From: an uncultured Propionibacteriaceae bacterium
GTDB taxonomy: Bacteria; Actinomycetota; Actinomycetes; Propionibacteriales; Propionibacteriaceae
NCBI GenBank assembly: GCA_938012815.1
Contig: CALLVV010000086.1
Location: 1 to 9,854 of the forward strand
Direction: 5' to 3'
DNA: 9,854 nucleotides
The notes under the pieces were generated by a model. The model saw nothing but the letters and a program-made list of their open reading frames with translations. It was not told the origin of the DNA and made no database searches. Position numbers and translations under genes: made by a program. Within the stretch, counting starts at the first letter, position 1; every line of letters begins with the position of its first letter. Of this stretch, positions 7,290 through 9,854 are shown in pieces.

Positions 7290-8018
7290 ATGCCCAGCAC
7301 CACGAGTCCCGCCGAGTTCCTGTCCGCCTGCACCGTGGATCCCGCGGTGCTCGAGCTGCGACCGGACTACCGCACCATGCTGGTCGTGATCGACGGCCTC
7401 GCCCCCGCGACGGGCCCTGAGGCCGGCAGCAGAGCCGACGAGCTCATCGCGGCGGCAGAGGCTCATGCCCGGGCCCTGCTCGCCGAGTCGCCGGTTGCCG
7501 AGCTGGCGCACATCGCGGCGTGGCGGGAGGCGTACCGGGCCTTCGGCGCGAAGCCGCAGCGCACCCGCAACAGTCTCGAGGCCCTCACCCGGCGCGCGGA
7601 GAAGGGACTGCCGCGGGTCAACGCGCTCACCGACATCTACAACGCGATCTCGGTGCTGCACCAGATCCCCCTGGGCGGGGAGGATCTCCACCGCTACAGG
7701 GGCCCTGCCCGCCTGGTCCGCGCGACCGGGGACGAGCCGTTCGACACCACCGCCAACGGTGAACCGGTGATCGAGCACCCGGAGCCCGGCGAGGTCGTCT
7801 GGTGCGACGGGGCGGGGGTGACCTGCCGGCGGTGGAACTGGCGGCAGGGTCGGCGCACCGGCCTGTCCGAGCAGACGCGCGCGGCACTCTTCATTCTTGA
7901 CGCGCTGGCCCCGGTCGGCGACGAGCAACTGACGGCCGCCGCCGACGCGCTCGTCGGCGCGTGCTCCGGACTGGGCGCCGAGGTGAGCGCGTCGACGCGC
8001 CTGATCAGCGCGCCGTGA
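7290..8018 (+). CDS. B3/4 domain-containing protein (PheRS beta editing-domain-like)
   Basis: The 242-aa protein matches the free-standing B3/4 domain family (COG3382), related to the editing domain of the phenylalanyl-tRNA synthetase beta chain. Members are thought to act on mischarged tRNA or bind amino-acid-like ligands, but for most the role is unproven. Seen: AWREAYRAFGAKPQRTRNSLEALTRRAEKGLPRVNALTDIYNAISV, a very typical core; LGGEDLHRYRG; EPGEVVWCDGAGVTCRRWNWRQGRRTGLSEQTRAALFILDAL; and a conserved-looking C-terminus. The ATG at 7290 is chosen because AAGAGAGG (7276-7283) lies 6 nt before it and the earlier GTG at 7230 has no such site. The gene has its own putative promoter and is followed by a hairpin, so it looks monocistronic. 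Confidence 0.88.
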   Translation: MPSTTSPAEFLSACTVDPAVLELRPDYRTMLVVIDGLAPATGPEAGSRADELIAAAEAHARALLAESPVAELAHIAAWREAYRAFGAKPQRTRNSLEALTRRAEKGLPRVNALTDIYNAISVLHQIPLGGEDLHRYRGPARLVRATGDEPFDTTANGEPVIEHPEPGEVVWCDGAGVTCRRWNWRQGRRTGLSEQTRAALFILDALAPVGDEQLTAAADALVGACSGLGAEVSASTRLISAP

Positions 8019-8020
8019 CC

Positions 8021-8056
8021 GGCCGGTGGACCGGACGGTCCGCTGTCCGACCGGCC
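8021..8056 (+). terminator. hairpin after the B3/4 gene, likely terminator
   Basis: GGCCGGT (8021-8027) pairs with ACCGGCC (8050-8056) and CGGAC (8032-8036) with GTCCG (8045-8049), giving a 12-bp stem with a 4-nt bulge and an 8-nt loop. It starts 3 nt after the stop codon. No T-run follows, as is common in high-GC actinobacteria. Confidence 0.5.
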
Positions 8057-8101
8057 TCGACGCCCGGTTCCCGGGACGTGCGGGCGGGTGACTGTGGGGA
8101 G

Positions 8102-8132
8102 CGGCCGCGGTCTCGTGCTGTGTCCGCGGCCG
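8102..8132. other. GC-rich 9-bp hairpin in the convergent intergenic region
   Basis: CGGCCGCGG (8102-8110) and CCGCGGCCG (8124-8132) are exact reverse complements around a 13-nt loop. It could be a second terminator between the converging genes. In GC-rich DNA such stems also occur by chance. Confidence 0.35.
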
Positions 8133-8186
8133 GGCGGGGACTGCGGTCACCGTGGAGGGCCCGCTGTGAGGGGCTCCAGGAGGTGG

Positions 8187-8410
8187 TTGCACATGGGAGA
8201 GAGGGACATCGCCGGATCAGGGGCCGATTCTCGTTGAGATTCCGCGGTTCTGCTCGGATCGTCAGGGCGGGCTGATGCGCTCCCATGTGCACAGACCCCC
8301 CTGCACGCACATGGGAGCACATCGCCTCGTCTTGACGGATGTTGCGAAACCGCAGAAACATGCGGAAAGACTGTTCTCGTCCCGTCGGGCCGCCTTGCTC
8401 CCATGTGCAA
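8187..8410. repeat. 224-bp element bounded by 13-bp inverted repeats, with two internal copies of the motif
   Basis: TTGCACATGGGAG (8187-8199) and its exact reverse complement CTCCCATGTGCAA (8398-8410) bound the element. The same core occurs twice inside: CTCCCATGTGCA at 8280-8291 and GCACATGGGAG at 8307-8317. The four copies alternate in orientation (-, +, -, +). There is no transposase, no convincing ORF and no evident target-site duplication: the flanks read GGAGGTGG and GCCGCCCC. It resembles a small MITE-like or extragenic palindromic repeat unit, lying between converging genes as such repeats often do. Whether it recurs elsewhere cannot be seen from one window. No other copy of the core was noticed in these 9.85 kb. 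Confidence 0.6.
8240..8357 (+). repeat. long imperfect inverted repeat / stem-loop inside the element
   Basis: Arm 8240-8290 and the reverse complement of arm 8307-8357 align without gaps over 51 nt with 36 identities. The innermost 11 bp (CTCCCATGTGC / GCACATGGGAG) are perfect, around a 16-nt loop rich in C. Counting G-U pairs for a + strand RNA, about 43 of 51 positions can pair. Seven of the 15 non-identical positions are G-U on this strand, against three on the other, which mildly favours a + strand RNA structure. It could be a structured RNA, a bidirectional terminator or an old inverted duplication of one repeat unit. Confidence 0.55.
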
Positions 8411-8427
8411 GCCGCCCCGCGTCCCGT

Positions 8428-8459
8428 CCGGCGGGCGAGGAGCCCTCCTCGCAGGCCGG
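8428..8459 (-). terminator. hairpin downstream of the ATPase gene, likely terminator
   Basis: CCGGC (8428-8432) pairs with GCCGG (8455-8459), and inside it GCGAGGAG (8435-8442) is the exact reverse complement of CTCCTCGC (8445-8452), separated by a 2x2 internal loop. The stem lies about 35 nt beyond the stop of the minus-strand ATPase gene. No T-run is present. It is also close to the end of the inverted-repeat element. Confidence 0.45.
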
Positions 8460-8493
8460 CGGAAAACCCGCGGCGTGAGCCGGACGGAGGCGG

Positions 8494-9702
8494 TCACCGG
8501 GTGGGCCTCGCCCCCTGCCGCGGCAGATCGCCGTTCTGGTCTGCGGGCCGGAGCCGGTCGGTTCGCAGGAGGTCGCCCGCACTGACGCGAGACTCCCCCA
8601 GTGCGGCACGGCCGACTCCGTCCAGAGGACCGACACGCGTGCCGTTGCCGGTGGCCCGCACCGCGAAGAGCTCCGAGGGCGCCACGCCCCCGTCGAGAAG
8701 ATCGGGGCTGTGGGTGATGACGAAAACCTGGCGGCGCTCGGAGGCGTCGTGAACCGCGTCGAGAAGAACTCCGGCCGCGGCCGGGTGCAGGGCCGTCTCA
8801 GGTTCCTCGATGCAGACGGGCCAGGAAGCGCCATTGATCTCCGAGGGGAAAAGGGCGGCGAGCACGCCAAGGGTCCGGAGCGTGCCGTCGCTCATGACCG
8901 CGGCGGAGAATGATCGATTCCTATCGCCCTCGACAGGCTCCTGCTCGAACTCAAGAACCTCCCAGTCCTCAACGCGTCGCACCACCGTTGAGGCGATCCC
9001 GGGGACGATCAGCCGGAGATACTCGTCGATCCTCTCCTTGAGAGCAGGGTCCAGTGACTGGAGCCGGGCGAGAACCGAGGTGATGTTCGCCGCGTCCTGC
9101 CACAGGACGGCTCGAGACTGGTGGATACTGATGGAACGCATCGCGTCAGCGTCGGGGCTGCTCGCCGAGATCGAGGTCAGGGCCCTACGAGCCGCCGAGA
9201 AGGGCTCGTACCCCGACAGCACCGCGAGAAGGGAGGAGGGCTCATGCGACGCGGGCAGCGGAAAAGCCAGTGCTCCCACCTCCGCATACTTCAGCTTTGA
9301 GTCGAAGCGCGCCACAATATCTCCATCGCGGGAGCGCACCGCGCAAGTTTCTTCCGAGTGCAGGTGCAGTTTGTTGGAGCCGCCCGTGAAGGACAGCTCG
9401 TACTCGCAGCTCCGTCCGCCCGTCAAGCCATCAACGTCAAGCTTCACGCTGACGGCCGGGTGCGACGGCCTCGACGACCCCTGAAATACGATCTGCTCGC
9501 CTCCCCGCGATTCCACCGCATCAGCGAGGCCGCCCGTAATCGCCTCTCGGACGAATAGCAGCGCATCAACAATATTCGACTTTCCTGAGCCATTGGGGCC
9601 CACGAGCACCACGAGGTCGCCGAACGCCAGGTCGCAGAGGGCAACGCTGCGGTAGTTCGTCAGCCGGAGACGCCGGATCCGGATACCGTTGGAGGAATCC
9701 AT
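8494..9702 (-). CDS. AAA/ABC-type RecF-like ATPase (AAA_21 / COG4637-like)
   Basis: This 402-aa soluble ATPase has an ABC-type head like RecF, Rad50 and OLD proteins. Seen: the N-terminal LRLTNYRSV-type strand, Walker A GPNGSGKS (35-42), a middle region without long coiled coil, the signature-like SDGTLRTLG (271-279), Walker B VCIEEPETALHP around Glu299-Glu300, and the switch histidine in VFVITHSPDLLD (His331). Many relatives are annotated only as AAA-family ATPases, and some belong to phage-defence operons with a nuclease or TOPRIM partner. No partner gene lies downstream here and the upstream neighbour is cut off, so no defence role is claimed. Sampled lines are 55-62% GC against about 70-75% in the cob genes, which suggests acquisition. 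The ATG at 9702 is 6 nt from a -10 box, so the mRNA is probably leaderless. Confidence 0.88.
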   Translation of the reverse strand: MDSSNGIRIRRLRLTNYRSVALCDLAFGDLVVLVGPNGSGKSNIVDALLFVREAITGGLADAVESRGGEQIVFQGSSRPSHPAVSVKLDVDGLTGGRSCEYELSFTGGSNKLHLHSEETCAVRSRDGDIVARFDSKLKYAEVGALAFPLPASHEPSSLLAVLSGYEPFSAARRALTSISASSPDADAMRSISIHQSRAVLWQDAANITSVLARLQSLDPALKERIDEYLRLIVPGIASTVVRRVEDWEVLEFEQEPVEGDRNRSFSAAVMSDGTLRTLGVLAALFPSEINGASWPVCIEEPETALHPAAAGVLLDAVHDASERRQVFVITHSPDLLDGGVAPSELFAVRATGNGTRVGPLDGVGRAALGESRVSAGDLLRTDRLRPADQNGDLPRQGARPTR

Positions 9703-9708
9703 ATCAGG

Positions 9709-9714
9709 AGCCTA
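9709..9714 (-). promoter_or_regulatory. putative leaderless -10 promoter of the ATPase gene
   Basis: On the minus strand TAGGCT is followed by six bases (CCTGAT) and then the ATG. This is the standard spacing for transcription beginning at the A of the start codon. No Shine-Dalgarno is present, which agrees with leaderless translation. A -35 element is not recognisable. Confidence 0.55.
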
Positions 9715-9771
9715 ACGCCACGGGGCGGACTACGGCGCCAGGGAGGCGTCACAGAATGCACGGCCGAGTCC

Positions 9772-9854
9772 TCACAGCCCGAGCCGGCGCTTCAGGTCCT
9801 CGGGCAGGGCGCTCATGGCGTCGGCGACGTCGTCGCCCGAGGGCTGTGCGCCGG
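9772..9854 (-). CDS. C-terminal end of an unrecognised protein (partial)
   Basis: Reading inward from the window edge on the minus strand gives an open frame of at least 26 codons, ending ADAMSALPEDLKRRLGL and a TGA at 9772-9774. Codons are GC-rich with G/C at most third positions, as in a real gene of this genome. The tail is charged and looks helical, with no motif I can assign. It points the same way as the ATPase gene, 69 nt upstream of its start, but the ATPase has its own -10 box in that gap. The 5' part lies outside the window. Confidence 0.5.
   Translation of the reverse strand, partial: GAQPSGDDVADAMSALPEDLKRRLGL

Noticed and set aside
8187..8410. CRISPR-like array from the four repeated 11-13-mers
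   Set aside because: The copies alternate in orientation, are too short, have unequal spacing (about 81, 15 and 80 nt) and no cas genes are near.
8180..8420. Complete insertion sequence with target duplication
   Set aside because: There is no transposase frame and the bases flanking the 13-bp ends do not form a direct repeat.
8005..8497. Several small open frames of 67-118 codons on both strands, with similar peptides such as HMGAH from the two arms
   Set aside because: The similarity is a by-product of the inverted repeat being read outward in phase on both strands. The frames lack ribosome sites and recognisable domains, so I treat them as spurious.
8494..9702. PARIS-type or other two-gene ATPase defence system
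   Set aside because: No TOPRIM, DUF4276 or nuclease gene follows the ATPase, and the upstream gene is visible only as 26 C-terminal codons.

Overview
The window is high-GC DNA (about 70-75% in lines sampled from the cobalamin genes). It has tightly overlapping genes, GTG/TTG starts and TAGGCT-type -10 boxes, and carries an actinobacterial dxr-Rip1 gene pair. I place it in Actinomycetota. Propionibacteriaceae or a relative is possible, but that is a guess.

Layout. (1) Positions 67-2528, + strand: dxr (MEP isoprenoid pathway) overlaps by 4 nt an M50 site-2 intramembrane protease of the RseP/Rip1 type. (2) Positions 2620-7166, + strand: a translationally coupled late-cobalamin operon, cobT-cobU-cobS-cbiB-cobQ, in which every junction overlaps by 1-4 nt. 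It has its own putative promoter and a strong hairpin in the 91-nt gap before cobT. CobT, CobU and CobS activate the lower ligand, activate cobinamide and join the two. CbiB attaches the aminopropanol arm to cobyric acid. CobQ would make cobyric acid. (3) The last gene of the operon is not a normal cobQ. After about 315 residues of cobyric acid synthase it switches in frame to the C-terminal part of a NarL/LuxR-type response regulator. The glutaminase catalytic residues of CobQ and the receiver domain of the regulator are both absent. This is the most unusual item in the window: a deletion fusion, an assembly chimera, or a new DNA-binding protein. (4) Positions 7290-8018, + strand: a B3/4 (tRNA-editing-like) domain protein with its own putative promoter and a 12-bp perfect palindrome in its leader. 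(5) Positions 8019-8493: a gene-free convergent intergenic region rich in hairpins. It holds a 224-bp element bounded by 13-bp inverted repeats, with two more copies of the same motif inside forming a long imperfect stem-loop. (6) Positions 8494-9702, - strand: an AAA/ABC-type RecF-like ATPase of visibly lower GC with a leaderless-type promoter, probably acquired. (7) Positions 9772-9854, - strand: the C-terminal 26 codons of an unrecognised gene that runs off the window.

No rRNA, tRNA, CRISPR array, transposase or classical cobalamin riboswitch was seen.
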